Positions 1 through 8,753 of a stretch of 34,624 nucleotides of DNA are shown one piece after another. Where the stretch lies: NCBI GenBank assembly GCA_002471865.1, contig DKQU01000060.1, forward strand, positions 20,980 through 55,603, read 5' to 3'. A model generated the notes under the pieces. That model saw only the letters and a program-made list of their open reading frames with translations. It did not search any database and had not been told where the DNA came from. The DNA is from Fidelibacterota bacterium UBA7300. Its GTDB lineage: Bacteria > Fidelibacterota > Marinisomatia > Marinisomatales > UBA2128. Numbering within the stretch: the first letter of the stretch is position 1; every line of letters starts with the position of its first letter. Made by a program: the position numbers and the translations under genes.

Positions 1-67
1 CATCCTCAGCCCAACTGAGAACAGGTATTATAGAAATAATCAGTAATAACAGGATCAACCTCTTCAT
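1..67 (-). CDS. Partial CDS with signal-peptide-like N-terminus, in the nuoN position
   Basis: An open frame starts at the ATG at 67-65, overlapping the nuoM stop in an ATGA arrangement, and runs off the window edge after 22 codons. The visible N-terminus is Met-Lys-Arg, then about 14 hydrophobic residues rich in Leu and Ile, then Val-Leu-Ser-Trp-Ala-Glu-Asp, which looks like a cleavable signal peptide. By position it should be nuoN, the only subunit missing from this operon, but the NuoN encoded at 11875-13353 has no such start. It could be a NuoN with an added leader or an unrelated exported protein. A competing ATG at 71-69 gives only 21 codons before a stop. Confidence 0.5.
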   Translation of the reverse strand, partial: MKRLILLLLIISIIPVLSWAED

Positions 68-1614
68 TCATTTACCTCCTCAAAACTTTCTCTATTTAAT
101 ATTATGGGAGTATTCTCAGTCTCTGATATTGCTGTACTAAAATCCTTTACCAGCTTATCTACAGACGGCTCAATTTTGTCGAGAAATGGCTTGGGATAGA
201 TGCCGAGCCATACCATCATGACAATCATGGGAACGATAGCTAGCCACTCCCTACTCATGAGGTCTTTCAATCCACTGTTTTCTTCACTCACCGGTCCAAA
301 GAAGACGCGCTCCACCATCCAAAGCAGATAGACTGCCGCCAAAATAATCCCCAAGGCTGAAATTACCACTGCTGCTGGATGCGGCTCGTACGAACCTGAC
401 AGAATAAGAAATTCGCCTACGAAGCCATTCAACCCAGGTAACCCTGCAGAGGCCAATACCACTATTAAAAATACTACTGAATATCGCGGTAACGATTTTG
501 CCAGTCCGCCGAAATCGGCAATCATCCGCGTGTGGCGCCTTTCGTATAACATTCCTACCAGCAGAAAGAGTGCTCCTGTAGCTAGACCGTGGTTCACCAT
601 TTGGATGACGCTACCAGTTACACTCCTCGATGTGAGTGCGAAGATGCCCAGCACCACAAATCCCAAGTGACTAACGCTGGAAAACGCTACCAATCGCTTC
701 AGGTCCGGCTGCACCAACGCCATGAGTGCGCCGTAGATGATTCCCACCACCGCAAGTGTAATTATTAGTGGGATGAACTCTTTCATTCCTAGTGGAAAAA
801 GCGGTACGCAAAATCGGAGGAAGCCGTACCCACCCATCTTCAACAATACTCCCGCCAGTATGATAGAACCAGCTGTAGGTGCTTCAGTATGGGCATCCGG
901 AAGCCAGGTATGGAACGGGAATAGTGGAATTTTAATGGCGAAGCTGAGAGCAAAAGCCAGGAAGAGCCAATATTGAATTCCCGACGAGAGAACCAAGCGG
1001 CTCATGTCTTCGTAGGCCAGGGAAGCTGCCCCCAGCTGCGCCGTAGTTTGACTGTAAAGATAGAGGATACCTACTAGCATCAAGAGGGATCCCACCATGG
1101 TAAACAAAACAAATTTGATTGCGGCATAAATTCTTTTCTTTGAGCCCCATACGCCGATGAGGAAGTACATGGGAATCAATATCGCTTCCCAGAAAATATA
1201 GAAAAAGAAAAGGTCGAGAGCAGAAAAAACACCTACCATAGCGCTCTCCATGACCAAAAGCGAAATAAAGAAACTGGTGACACTTTTCTCCACTGACCTC
1301 CATGAAGCGAGGACTGCAATGGGCATTAGGAAAGTAGTCAGAAGTATAAGGAAAAGAGAAATACCGTCGACTCCCACGGAGTAACTTATACCCCAAGCAG
1401 GAATCCAGACGGTTTGTTCGGTAAACTGGAAGTTCGCCATCGGTTTGAAGCCGATAAACAGAATCAACGAGAAGAGAAATTCTAGCACGGATATCAAAAG
1501 TGCGCCGCGCTTGACAAATTCATTTCCGAGAGAGCGAGTCGACAGAAGAAGTCCGACTCCCGCCAGCGGCAAAAGAATCAAAACTGTGAGAATATGTTCG
1601 TTAAACCAGCTCAT
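64..1614 (-). CDS. nuoM: NADH-quinone oxidoreductase subunit M (cluster 2)
   Basis: Antiporter-like membrane subunit of complex I, one of three proton-pumping modules in the membrane arm. The 516-residue protein is hydrophobic throughout, with about 14 membrane segments, and matches the usual NuoM length. Glu143 in the FWEAILIPMYFLIG segment corresponds to the essential glutamate of the family. The AIKIPLFPFHTWLPDAH stretch carries the conserved lysine and the discontinuous helix region. The start overlaps the nuoL stop by 4 nt (ATGA), showing translational coupling. It is diverged from the second NuoM at 13363-14910: this copy has WGSKKRIYAAIKF where the other has WGGPQREYAAIKF. Confidence 0.96.
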   Translation of the reverse strand: MSWFNEHILTVLILLPLAGVGLLLSTRSLGNEFVKRGALLISVLEFLFSLILFIGFKPMANFQFTEQTVWIPAWGISYSVGVDGISLFLILLTTFLMPIAVLASWRSVEKSVTSFFISLLVMESAMVGVFSALDLFFFYIFWEAILIPMYFLIGVWGSKKRIYAAIKFVLFTMVGSLLMLVGILYLYSQTTAQLGAASLAYEDMSRLVLSSGIQYWLFLAFALSFAIKIPLFPFHTWLPDAHTEAPTAGSIILAGVLLKMGGYGFLRFCVPLFPLGMKEFIPLIITLAVVGIIYGALMALVQPDLKRLVAFSSVSHLGFVVLGIFALTSRSVTGSVIQMVNHGLATGALFLLVGMLYERRHTRMIADFGGLAKSLPRYSVVFLIVVLASAGLPGLNGFVGEFLILSGSYEPHPAAVVISALGIILAAVYLLWMVERVFFGPVSEENSGLKDLMSREWLAIVPMIVMMVWLGIYPKPFLDKIEPSVDKLVKDFSTAISETENTPIILNRESFEEVNE

Positions 1615-3494
1615 TTCAGATAGACGTAGAAGATGATTAGAATGACGCCCAGTAAAATGACGGCGGCGTAGTTCTGGATAACACCGGTCTGAGCACGACG
1701 AACGAAGCTGCTCACCCTCAGCGTTAATGAACCTAATCCATTCACGATACCGTCTATGACTCGAACATCAAAACGACGCCAGATTGACTCACTTCCCCTG
1801 CGGATAGGGTGCACTATTACAGCATCATAAAGCTCATCCACATAGTATTTCTTCTCCACAAGATGCCCAAATCCTTTCGACTCTTTGTCAAGCTTTCCAG
1901 TGCCGTACCGCCTGAAGGCGACATAAATCCCAACCAGAGCGCCGGCAATGGAAAGAACCATTACTGTAAGTTCCGAAAGGAGTAAGTCAGTCGGATGAGG
2001 ACCCACAACATCGTGGACGGTCTCGGAAAGAAAATGGTGGAAGCTGTTCCCACCTCCCAGAATTTCGGGGATGCCAATCCATCCGCCTGCCACGGATAGT
2101 ACAGCCAGAAGGATGAGCGGTATGGTCATCACTGGCGGCGAATCATGGGGAGTTATACCTTTAGTCCAGCGACTGTCTCCATGGAACGTGAGAAAGAAGA
2201 GCCGAAACATATAGAACGACGTCAAAATTGCGGTGAGAAGTCCCACGATAAAGATAAAATCACCACCGCTTTGAGAACTATAAGTGAACCACAGTATTTC
2301 GTCTTTGGAGAAAAATCCAGAAAGAAGCGGAAGTCCAGATATTGCCGAAACCCCGGCTAACATAGTCCAATACGTCTTCGGCATCTTGCTCTTCAGTCCG
2401 CCCATTCGCCGCATATCCTGCTCTCCGCTCAGACCATGAATAACACTTCCGGCGCCGAGGAAGAGGAGTCCTTTGAAGAAAGCGTGAGTCATGAGGTGGA
2501 AGATTGCGGCGCCGTAAGCTCCCACGCCGGCTGCTGCGAACATATAGCCGAGCTGACTGATAGTGGAATAGGCCAGCACTTTCTTGATGTCATTCTCATA
2601 TATTGCCATGGTGGCGGCGAAAAAAGCTGTCAACACTCCAATCACAGCTACCACTGAGAGAGCTGTCGCCGAAAGTGCAAAAAGAGCTCCCATGCGTGCC
2701 ACGAGATAGACTCCCGCCGTCACCATGGTCGCCGCATGGATGAGAGCACTCACCGGTGTTGGACCCGCCATGGCGTCCGGAAGCCAAACATAGAGAGGAA
2801 TCTGTGCAGACTTCCCTGCGGCACCCAAGAAAAGAAGGAGCGCAATGGTTGTAATGAGTCCGGTTTCGAGAGAACTTAGCTGCTCCGGGAGAAGAATATC
2901 TCCAAAATTGAGTGAACCCAAGTTGGTCAGTATTATAATCATCCCGAGGAGGAAGCCGAAATCGCCAATCCTGTTCACCACAAACGCCTTCTTCCCTGCC
3001 GCTGCTTTGGCTGGATCTTCAAACCAGAAACCAATCAGCAGGTATGAGCAGAGTCCCACTCCTTCCCACCCAAGGAAGAGAAGGAGCAGGTTGTCCGCCA
3101 TGACGAGATTGAGCATCATGAATGTGAAGAGATTGAGGTAGGCGAAGTAGCGCTGGATGCCGGGGTCACCTTTCATGTAGCCGATTGAATATACGTGAAT
3201 CAGGAAACCCACTCCCGTAACCACCAGCACCATCACAAGCGACAAAGCATCCAGTGTGTAGGCGATAGAAACATCGAAGGAACCGAGCGACAGCCATGTA
3301 AACATCACCTGATGAAGCGTCTCATGATTTTCCAGATAGGCATTTAAGCTCAGCAAGCCTAAGACAAGGCTAGCGCCAATTGTTGCGGACGCAATCAATC
3401 CGGAGAGCGACTCGCTCAGTTTCTTGCCGAGAAGTCCATTCAGCAGAAAGCCGGCAAACGGGAGAAACGGGATGAGCCAGAGAGCGTTTTCCAT
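1611..3494 (-). CDS. nuoL: NADH-quinone oxidoreductase subunit L (cluster 2)
   Basis: Distal antiporter-like subunit of complex I, 627 residues, with the long C-terminal part that supplies the lateral helix and final membrane anchor. Glu144 in LGWEGVGLCSYLLIGFWFE and the GKSAQIPLYVWLPDAMAGPT segment are the family signatures for proton translocation. It begins 1 nt after the nuoK stop and ends overlapping nuoM by 4 nt. It is 54 residues shorter than the NuoL at 14932-16977, partly because it lacks that copy's histidine-rich loop. Confidence 0.97.
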   Translation of the reverse strand: MENALWLIPFLPFAGFLLNGLLGKKLSESLSGLIASATIGASLVLGLLSLNAYLENHETLHQVMFTWLSLGSFDVSIAYTLDALSLVMVLVVTGVGFLIHVYSIGYMKGDPGIQRYFAYLNLFTFMMLNLVMADNLLLLFLGWEGVGLCSYLLIGFWFEDPAKAAAGKKAFVVNRIGDFGFLLGMIIILTNLGSLNFGDILLPEQLSSLETGLITTIALLLFLGAAGKSAQIPLYVWLPDAMAGPTPVSALIHAATMVTAGVYLVARMGALFALSATALSVVAVIGVLTAFFAATMAIYENDIKKVLAYSTISQLGYMFAAAGVGAYGAAIFHLMTHAFFKGLLFLGAGSVIHGLSGEQDMRRMGGLKSKMPKTYWTMLAGVSAISGLPLLSGFFSKDEILWFTYSSQSGGDFIFIVGLLTAILTSFYMFRLFFLTFHGDSRWTKGITPHDSPPVMTIPLILLAVLSVAGGWIGIPEILGGGNSFHHFLSETVHDVVGPHPTDLLLSELTVMVLSIAGALVGIYVAFRRYGTGKLDKESKGFGHLVEKKYYVDELYDAVIVHPIRRGSESIWRRFDVRVIDGIVNGLGSLTLRVSSFVRRAQTGVIQNYAAVILLGVILIIFYVYLK

Positions 3495-3495
3495 C

Positions 3496-3801
3496 CTACC
3501 CTTTCATCAGATTAATTTCGTCAACGTTCACAGTCTGTTTATTACGGAATAGCGCCACGATGATTGCCAATCCCACAGCCACTTCCGCTGCTGCTAGTGT
3601 CATCACCAGGAAGACAAATACTTGACCGTCCACACTGTTATAGTAGCGGGAAAATCCCACCAACGCTAAGTTGACGGCATTCAGCATGATTTCTATAGAC
3701 ATGAAAATCACCAGAGCATTCCGCCGGAAAAGGACGCCCAAAACTCCAATCGCAAAAAGGATGCCGCTAAGAATAATCACATGTTCAAGAGGGACAACCA
3801 T
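3496..3801 (-). CDS. nuoK: NADH-quinone oxidoreductase subunit K (cluster 2)
   Basis: Small three-helix membrane subunit of complex I (ND4L homologue), 101 residues, the normal length. The two membrane glutamates needed for proton transfer are present at Glu37 (MSIEIMLNAVNL) and Glu73 (LAAAEVAVGLAI). The start overlaps the last base of nuoJ and the stop lies 1 nt before nuoL. The C-terminus TVNVDEINLMKG resembles TVNVDDARSLKQ in the other copy, so the two NuoK are clear but distant paralogs. Confidence 0.96.
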   Translation of the reverse strand: MVVPLEHVIILSGILFAIGVLGVLFRRNALVIFMSIEIMLNAVNLALVGFSRYYNSVDGQVFVFLVMTLAAAEVAVGLAIIVALFRNKQTVNVDEINLMKG

Positions 3802-4301
3802 TACATTTTCCTTTTGGCGAGATAGACCGTTCCGATAAGAGCCACGAGCAAAAGCAAAGATGCAGCTTCAAACGGCAGGAGATAATCTGTAAAAAGTGCT
3901 GTCCCCAGTGCTCTGGCTGAACCGACAGTGGATATTACCTCAGCTTGGTGTAATTCAGTAGTCCCGCCTACAATCAACAGTAAAATTCCAAAAATGAAAA
4001 TGACAACCAAGAAAAGAGATGCTGCCTTCTGTAGCTGAATCAGTTTTGGCATTGCCTCTTCTCGAGTTGTATTCAGCAGCATTATGACAAAAAGGAAAAG
4101 TACCATGATAGCTCCGGCATAGACCAGCACTTCCAGCACTGCCAGGAAGTACGCTTCCAGAAGCAAGTACATAATCGCTAGAGAAAAGAATGTCAGCACC
4201 AGAAGAATGGCGCTGTAAACCGCATTACGGCTCAGCACAACCGCTAAAGCAGAAGCAAGCATGACAATAGCAGAGATGTAGAATAGTGTGCTATGCAGCA
4301 T
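3801..4301 (-). CDS. nuoJ: NADH-quinone oxidoreductase subunit J (cluster 2)
   Basis: Membrane subunit J (ND6 homologue) of complex I, 166 residues with five predicted membrane helices. The family signature is the third helix, here EVLVYAGAIMVLFLFVIMLL, which contains the pi-bulge region next to the quinone cavity. The ATG start lies 11 nt inside the end of nuoI, with only a weak purine-rich sequence upstream. Translation probably depends on coupling to nuoI. Confidence 0.95.
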   Translation of the reverse strand: MLHSTLFYISAIVMLASALAVVLSRNAVYSAILLVLTFFSLAIMYLLLEAYFLAVLEVLVYAGAIMVLFLFVIMLLNTTREEAMPKLIQLQKAASLFLVVIFIFGILLLIVGGTTELHQAEVISTVGSARALGTALFTDYLLPFEAASLLLLVALIGTVYLAKRKM

Positions 4302-4800
4302 TTTCTTTTTCTCTTAAGTAGAAGTTCTCATCTTTCGTCATTTCATACACTTCCAGCAAACCGTCTTTATCAATCAAGAACGATTCTCGGGTATAATCGG
4401 CAAAATCGTAAATCTCAGTCAGTTCGATTGCCTCTTCCGGGCATGCCATTTCACAAAATCCACAGTAGATACATCGCAGAAGGTCAATGTCGAATCGAAC
4501 AGGATAGCGCTCCTTCCCTTCCTCCCAGGGTGAGGCATCAGGGACAATGTGAATACAGTGAGACGGACATGCAGCAGCACACATTTCGCAGGCGACACAC
4601 TTGATACGGCCGTCATCAAATTTGTTCAGGCGATGGAGTCCTCTATAGCCTTCAGGCGGGATGTGCTTCTCATCAGGATATTGAATGGTCACCTTTTTCT
4701 TGAAGATATGACGAATAGTTACCATCAATCCTTTGACGAGTGCAGGGATGTAAAGACGGTCCCAAAAAGTCGGTTCGTATGATTTTACAATCGTAGCCAT
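4291..4800 (-). CDS. nuoI: NADH-quinone oxidoreductase subunit I (cluster 2)
   Basis: Peripheral-arm ferredoxin-like subunit carrying clusters N6a and N6b, which pass electrons from NuoG toward NuoB. Two CxxCxxCxxxCP motifs are present, at Cys68/71/74/78 and Cys110/113/116/120, numbered from the chosen start. The frame extends upstream to 4827, but the ATG at 4800 is preferred: it gives a typical 169-residue protein beginning MATIVKSYEP and starts 1 nt after the nuoH stop. The upstream ATG would overlap nuoH by 26 nt. Confidence 0.93.
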   Translation of the reverse strand: MATIVKSYEPTFWDRLYIPALVKGLMVTIRHIFKKKVTIQYPDEKHIPPEGYRGLHRLNKFDDGRIKCVACEMCAAACPSHCIHIVPDASPWEEGKERYPVRFDIDLLRCIYCGFCEMACPEEAIELTEIYDFADYTRESFLIDKDGLLEVYEMTKDENFYLREKENAA

Positions 4801-4801
4801 C

Positions 4802-5830
4802 CTAAGCTGTAAATACCATGATTGCACCAGTTATGATAATGTTCAAAAGTGCCAGTGGCAGCAGCACCTTCCACCCCAACCGCATTAGCTGGTCATACCG
4901 AAAGCGCGGGAAGGTCCATCTTACCCAAATGAACAGAAAAAGGAAGAAAGCCGTCTTCACTGCAAATGCCATTACAGAGAGAATTCCGCCAAAAAATCCG
5001 AGAGACACCTCGTTGACTAGCGGGATATCCCATCCGCCGAAAAAGAGCGTTACCGTCAGTGCAGCAGCGGTTATCATGTTGGCATACTCCGCCATGAAAA
5101 ACATGCTAAATTTCATACTGCTGTATTCGGTGTGGTAGCCTCCTACCAGTTCTTGCTCAGCTTCTGTCATGTCGAATGGAAGCCGATTCGTCTCTGCATA
5201 TACTGCTATTAAAAAGATAAGGAACGCCAGCGGCTGTCGACAGATGTTCCACGAAAAGAGTTCTCCCTGCTGAGCGGCAACAATGTCATTCAACTCCAGC
5301 GAACCTGCCATCATGATAACGCTCACTGCCGCCAATCCCATGGCTAATTCATAACTGATTAGCTGAGCTGAAGAACGAAGTCCTCCCAGAAGCGGATACT
5401 TGCTGTTGGACGACCAGCCGGCCAGCACCAAGCCGTACACACCCACGCTGGTAAGCGCAAAAATGTAGAGGATACCGATATTCACATCTGCCACCTGGAG
5501 AGCAATTTGCTTTCCGAAAAGTGTAACAGTCTGACCGAACGGTATGACGGCAAATGTCATCAAGGCGGGAATAATCAGCATGGCAGGTGCCAGAATGTAG
5601 ATGGGTTTAACAGCGGCTGTCGGGATGATGTCCTCCTTCATAAGGAACTTGATTCCGTCGGCGATGGGCTGGAGGATTCCCTTAGGTCCCACGCGATTGG
5701 GGCCCAGTCTGTCCTGCATGAAAGCCGAAATTCTCCGCTCCGCCAAAGTCATAGCCATTACACCAATCATGACGCCAGCGAAGACAATTAGCACTTTCAC
5801 AATCATTACGGTAATTGACAAACCGTCCAT
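4802..5830 (-). CDS. nuoH: NADH-quinone oxidoreductase subunit H (cluster 2)
   Basis: Membrane subunit H (ND1 homologue), which forms most of the quinone access tunnel and joins the membrane arm to the peripheral arm. It has 342 residues and eight or nine membrane segments. The signatures are ERRISAFMQDRLGPNRVGP near the N-terminus and the acidic loop AETNRLPFDMTEAEQELVGG. The start overlaps the nuoG stop by 1 nt (TGATG). The acidic-loop charges are intact, so it should be functional. Confidence 0.97.
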   Translation of the reverse strand: MDGLSITVMIVKVLIVFAGVMIGVMAMTLAERRISAFMQDRLGPNRVGPKGILQPIADGIKFLMKEDIIPTAAVKPIYILAPAMLIIPALMTFAVIPFGQTVTLFGKQIALQVADVNIGILYIFALTSVGVYGLVLAGWSSNSKYPLLGGLRSSAQLISYELAMGLAAVSVIMMAGSLELNDIVAAQQGELFSWNICRQPLAFLIFLIAVYAETNRLPFDMTEAEQELVGGYHTEYSSMKFSMFFMAEYANMITAAALTVTLFFGGWDIPLVNEVSLGFFGGILSVMAFAVKTAFFLFLFIWVRWTFPRFRYDQLMRLGWKVLLPLALLNIIITGAIMVFTA

Positions 5831-7452
5831 CAGCTTTCTCTAGCCTCTTCGTTGATACTCATCCCTGACTCACCCAGCTTGAAAAATGTGACGCCTTCAT
5901 AAGCTGGAATCCGTTCATTCATCTCTGCCAAAACTTCGTTCACGTGACTGTAGTCGAGCTCTCGCTTACCCACGGTATTCATCACTTCCATAACAATTTT
6001 CCAATCCGGACGACTGGAACCTTTTAGCGGTATCACTGGTCGGAGCCACTGTATTCTCCCGCTGTCATTCATGAGCGTCCCTTCTCGTTCGAGCGGAGCA
6101 GCACCCGGCAGAAGGAGATGAGCCCGCTCTGCCAATGGCGTCATGGCATAAGTCTGCACCACAAGGAAATCGAGATTCCGGAGTAGATCCTTCCATTCCT
6201 GAGTCAGCTCACGGTTCACACCATCATCGAGTGCATACATTAGTTTAATTTTCTGCTTTTTAAGCTCGTTAAAGATATCCTCATAAATGTAGGAGCTAAC
6301 TTCCGTCAACCCCCGCCAGTTAGGTGAGCAATCGCCGCTGATGCGAAAACCACCGGGGAACTTTTTCTCTTCTTCTTTTGGAAGAGGAAGAGTACCTATA
6401 ACGGCTCGCTCCTTAAATACATTCTGCATCAGCCTGGCAAACATGAAATTGGCTTCGCTGGTATGGAAAGGTGAAAAGATACCTGCCACATTATTACTAT
6501 CACCTTCCTTCTTCCGTCCCAACTTCTCAAAAATTTCCTTGAAAGCGCCGTCCCAGCTAATCTTCTGCCATTTTTTATCTTTACGAATCATGGGCGATGT
6601 CACCCTTTCCACAGCTTCATAATCATGATAACTGTAACGACCAGTATCGCAAATAAAGTAGCCGTTCACATCGAGATTCTCCCGGGCAGATGTACGAAAA
6701 ACTTTTCCGTTTTTGTGGTAAATGTCCACATTGCACCCTACGCTGCACTCTTGACAGACAGACGGCTGGCGATCCAGATTCCAGATTCGGTTGCGATGGA
6801 TGTAGTCTTTGCTCAGTAGCGCTCCTACGGGACAGATATCGGTAACATTCCCTGCGAGAAGATTGTCCAGTGGCTTGTCCTCGAGAATAGAAATTTTTGT
6901 ACTATTTCCACGCTGCTGGACAAACAGTTCCCCAGTACCGGAAATTTCTCTTGTGAAGCGAACACACCGAGTACACATGATGCAGCGATTCTGATTGATG
7001 ACCACTCCGGCGCCTAAATCTTCAGCCGGACGGACTCGCTTCTCATCCTCAAAACGGCTGTGAGCTCTGCCGTAGCGGAATGAATAGTCCTGCAGAAAAC
7101 ACTCGCCGGCTTGATCGCAGACAGGGCAGTCTAACGGATGATTGAGTAGTAAAAACTCCAGTGTGTTCTCCCTCGCCCTCTTCACAATGTCACTCTTCGT
7201 GCTAACAACCATGTCGTACATACCGTCAACTTTTCTATCCGGAAGGGCATTTCCAATTCGCGTATTGCACGACACCTGCAGTTTCGGCATTCCTTCAATT
7301 TCCACCATGCACATCCTGCAGCTTCCCACAATCTCCAAAACCGGATGGTAGCAGTAGTGAGGAATCTCAATGTCGTTTGCCAGTGCAGCATCCAAGACTG
7401 TCGTCCCGGCAGCCACTTCAATTTCACGATCATCTATCTTAAGCAGTGGCAT
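5830..7452 (-). CDS. nuoG: NADH-quinone oxidoreductase subunit G (cluster 2), short form with N7 ligands
   Basis: Large iron-sulfur subunit of the NADH module. Visible ligand sets are Cys34/45/48/62 for [2Fe-2S] N1b, His105/Cys109/112/118 for N5, Cys157/160/163/207 for N4, and Cys233/236/240/268 (CxxCxxxCx27C) for the off-pathway cluster N7, which only some bacteria have. At 540 residues it is much shorter than the E. coli (about 900) or Thermus (about 780) proteins, because the C-terminal molybdopterin-oxidoreductase-like domain is trimmed. Its remains include a PLAERAHLLLPGAAPLEREG segment. The start overlaps the nuoF stop by 1 nt. There is no sign of frameshift; the frame is continuous to a normal junction with nuoH. 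Confidence 0.95.
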   Translation of the reverse strand: MPLLKIDDREIEVAAGTTVLDAALANDIEIPHYCYHPVLEIVGSCRMCMVEIEGMPKLQVSCNTRIGNALPDRKVDGMYDMVVSTKSDIVKRARENTLEFLLLNHPLDCPVCDQAGECFLQDYSFRYGRAHSRFEDEKRVRPAEDLGAGVVINQNRCIMCTRCVRFTREISGTGELFVQQRGNSTKISILEDKPLDNLLAGNVTDICPVGALLSKDYIHRNRIWNLDRQPSVCQECSVGCNVDIYHKNGKVFRTSARENLDVNGYFICDTGRYSYHDYEAVERVTSPMIRKDKKWQKISWDGAFKEIFEKLGRKKEGDSNNVAGIFSPFHTSEANFMFARLMQNVFKERAVIGTLPLPKEEEKKFPGGFRISGDCSPNWRGLTEVSSYIYEDIFNELKKQKIKLMYALDDGVNRELTQEWKDLLRNLDFLVVQTYAMTPLAERAHLLLPGAAPLEREGTLMNDSGRIQWLRPVIPLKGSSRPDWKIVMEVMNTVGKRELDYSHVNEVLAEMNERIPAYEGVTFFKLGESGMSINEEARES

Positions 7453-8753
7453 CAGACTACAGCTCCACCAATATTTACGCAGGCGACAAACTCATTCTCA
7501 AATTTCTCTATAAAACTTCGTACCGGCCACGAAACTGCTTCACCGAACGGACAGACAGTTTTACCGAAACTCCCCAGTGAAAAATCAGCAAGACCTCCCA
7601 TATTGTCGGTAATTTCCAAAAGCATCTCAATGTCCCTACGGGTTCCGTTGCCATCGTAAAGTCGAGTTAGTATTTTCACCAGCCACGATGTCCCTTCCCT
7701 ACAGGGAGTACACTGACCGCACGACTCATGTGCGTAGAATCTGGCGACGTTGAGGCACGCCTTTACCATGTTCACGGTTTCGTCCATAACGATTATTCCG
7801 GCGGAGCCAAGCATAGAATTAACCGAGGCCAAACCGCTAAAATCCATTTTCAAATCTTCCGTCTCTTCTGCTGTCAGGATGGGCGAAGAAGAGCCTCCAG
7901 GAAAGACAGCCTTAAGTTTTCGGTCCTTGGTAATTCCTCCGGCTCGGTCGTAAATCAGATCTTGCAAGGAGATGCCCATGGGCTCCTCGTAAACTCCAGG
8001 CTTCTTCACTCGACCGGAAATGCAAAACAGCTTGGGGCCCGGTCCTTTCTCCGGTCCTATAGCTCTGAACCAATCTGCCCCGCGATTAATAATATGCGGT
8101 ACATTGGCCAGCGTCTCAACATTATTCACGATGGTGGGTGATTTCAGATATCCTTCGATTGCAGGGAACGGCGGTTTGATTCGGGGCCACCCTCGCTTAC
8201 CTTCCAACGATTCCAACAGTCCCGTCTCCTCACCACAAATGTATGCGCCAGCACCGCGATGAATCACTACATCCAGATCGTAACCTGAGTCTAAAATGTT
8301 TTTGCCGAGTAGGCTTGCCTCTTTCGCCTCAGCTATCATCTGTTCCAAGATGAGATACTCGCTGTAAAACTCACCGCGGATGTAAACAAACGCCAATTGA
8401 GCTTGGATGGCGTAGGAGGCGATTATAATCCCTTCCAGCATTTGATGCGGAACTTTGGTCATGAGCAGCCGATCTTTGAATGTCCCGGGTTCGCTTTCAT
8501 CGGCATTACAAACGAGGTATTTAGGCTTGTCGCCCTCTTTCGGAATGAATCCCCACTTTAAACCGGCAGAGAATCCAGCACCGCCGCGACCGCGCAGATT
8601 GGAAGCCTTCACTTCATTTGTGACGTCATCCGGAGCCATTGTTTTGAGCACTTTCTCTAACGCTGAATAGCCACCTACGGATCGGTAGAATTCCAGCGTG
8701 TGGGAATTTTCCGTGTGGATGTGTTCTGTCAGAATTGGCTTGAAATCGCTCAT
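7452..8753 (-). CDS. nuoF: NADH-quinone oxidoreductase subunit F (cluster 2), NADH-binding
   Basis: NADH-oxidising flavoprotein subunit that binds NADH, FMN and cluster N3. The glycine-rich RGRGGAGFSAGLKWG (residues 54-68) and DESEPGTFKDR (85-95) form the nucleotide and flavin sites. GAYICGEETGLLESLEGKRG follows, and N3 ligands are Cys345/348/351 (ESCGQCTPCREG) plus Cys401. Its 433 residues match the usual length. It overlaps nuoE by 4 nt. Its presence shows that this set, unlike the upstream one, can oxidise NADH directly. Confidence 0.98.
   Translation of the reverse strand: MSDFKPILTEHIHTENSHTLEFYRSVGGYSALEKVLKTMAPDDVTNEVKASNLRGRGGAGFSAGLKWGFIPKEGDKPKYLVCNADESEPGTFKDRLLMTKVPHQMLEGIIIASYAIQAQLAFVYIRGEFYSEYLILEQMIAEAKEASLLGKNILDSGYDLDVVIHRGAGAYICGEETGLLESLEGKRGWPRIKPPFPAIEGYLKSPTIVNNVETLANVPHIINRGADWFRAIGPEKGPGPKLFCISGRVKKPGVYEEPMGISLQDLIYDRAGGITKDRKLKAVFPGGSSSPILTAEETEDLKMDFSGLASVNSMLGSAGIIVMDETVNMVKACLNVARFYAHESCGQCTPCREGTSWLVKILTRLYDGNGTRRDIEMLLEITDNMGGLADFSLGSFGKTVCPFGEAVSWPVRSFIEKFENEFVACVNIGGAVV

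Noticed and set aside
4293..4604. Open plus-strand frame opposite nuoI, over 100 codons long
   Set aside because: Like other long frames opposite the nuo genes, it is explained by the codon bias of the real gene and shows no recognisable domain.
4801..4827. A 26-nt overlap of nuoI with nuoH as a real coupled start
   Set aside because: The ATG at 4800 starts 1 nt after the nuoH stop and gives the family N-terminus, so the overlap comes from an upstream in-frame ATG.
5830..7452. NuoG truncated by frameshift
   Set aside because: The frame ends naturally at the TGATG junction with nuoH, and no downstream NuoG sequence appears in another frame.
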